From positions 45,001-94,859 of the forward strand of contig WBZZ01002986.1 of assembly GCA_019918135.1 (NCBI GenBank): DNA of 49,859 bases, given 5' to 3'. The translations under genes were made by a program, and so were the position numbers. Numbering within the stretch: position 1 is the stretch's first letter; every line of letters begins with the position of its first letter. The stretch is from Paulinella micropora (taxonomy: Eukaryota > Cercozoa > Imbricatea > Euglyphida > Paulinellidae). Below the pieces are notes generated by a model. That model had not been told where the DNA came from, did not search any database, and saw only the letters and a program-made list of their open reading frames with translations. Of this stretch, positions 49,471 through 49,859 are shown in pieces.

Positions 49471-49859
49471 GGGCTTGGTTCTGTGCGGCATCAGGCTGCA
49501 CGAGATTGTGTAATGGAGCCCGATGGTGTCCAGAAAGCAGCTGCTCATAAGGATCTGATTAACAACAAATCATGGAAAAACATTTTGAATTTTCTTTTTT
49601 CTGTATCGTCAAGATACGCTGTAGTTGCTTGGGAAACACCCATGCTAGCACTAGCACGCGGATGCTGCTACGGGGTCACTCCAGACGGTATTCTGATACA
49701 AAAAAAGCAAACCCAGTCATGAAATCTTGCTGGAAATCAAATCAGGCACAAAACTAAGTGTGAAAATAGAAATTGAAGTTTGGTTTCATTCATTTTCATC
49801 GTATCGAGACAATGAAAGTGTTTCTCCTTTCCCTGACAATCCTTTAGACTTGCATGTTT

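Overview
The window has two parts. Bases 1 to about 42,600 are GC-rich. Genes lie on both strands and are separated by long purine/pyrimidine tracts, C/G homopolymers and dispersed repeats. Bases about 42,780 to the end are AT-rich and full of expanded microsatellites, and look like nuclear DNA of a eukaryote. The left part reads as a large DNA virus, or an endogenous copy of one. Between 24.4 and 42.6 kb there is a set of genes best explained as a herpesvirus-type (HK97-fold, Duplodnaviria-like) virion module: a probable capsid maturation protease, an Ala/Ser/Pro-rich scaffold-like protein, a long candidate major capsid protein, and several unrecognised intact proteins of structural size. Beside them lie an RNA polymerase Rpb5-like subunit and two multi-pass membrane proteins resembling heliorhodopsin. 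Herpes-type capsid genes with transcription genes and a heliorhodopsin are the hallmark of Mirusviricota, so a mirusvirus-like element of a unicellular eukaryote is my best guess. No database search was possible, and the host is not identified.

Layout. 0-6.4 kb: a decayed fragment of a leucine-rich-repeat gene, repeat-filled spacers, an intact Fanzor (eukaryotic TnpB-like RNA-guided nuclease) with a perfect hairpin just after its stop, then about 1.1 kb of tandem units with 18-base repeats and TTTGGCGCCAAA palindromes. 6.4-16.5 kb: accessory region with four copies (some broken) of a module carrying a coiled-coil gene, an LRR-like gene, an unrecognised alpha-helical protein, small minus-strand ORFs and an alpha/beta hydrolase with a short intron. 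16.8-20.8 kb: a multi-exon, cysteine-rich secreted or surface protein, and a convergent type I glycoprotein with a duplicated ectodomain. 21-24.2 kb: a tail-anchored-type protein, a C2H2 zinc-finger protein and an unrecognised protein. 24.4-42.6 kb: virion module, Rpb5-like protein and 7-TM proteins.

42.6-49.9 kb: the composition change, diverged direct repeats, palindromes of the type AAATATGCTATATTTTTC, a small two-exon gene, a FAR1-type zinc-cluster protein (as in MULE transposons), a possible LTR-retrotransposon start and a PD-(D/E)XK nuclease-like remnant whose putative introns carry (ATT)n and (ATCT)n arrays.

Several genes change reading frame, often near a homopolymer (about 25,112; 32,200; 33,470; 39,850; 42,090). 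Others are clearly interrupted by 50-75 base GT-AG introns. Sequencing indels, real decay and unrecognised introns cannot be fully separated from one sequence.
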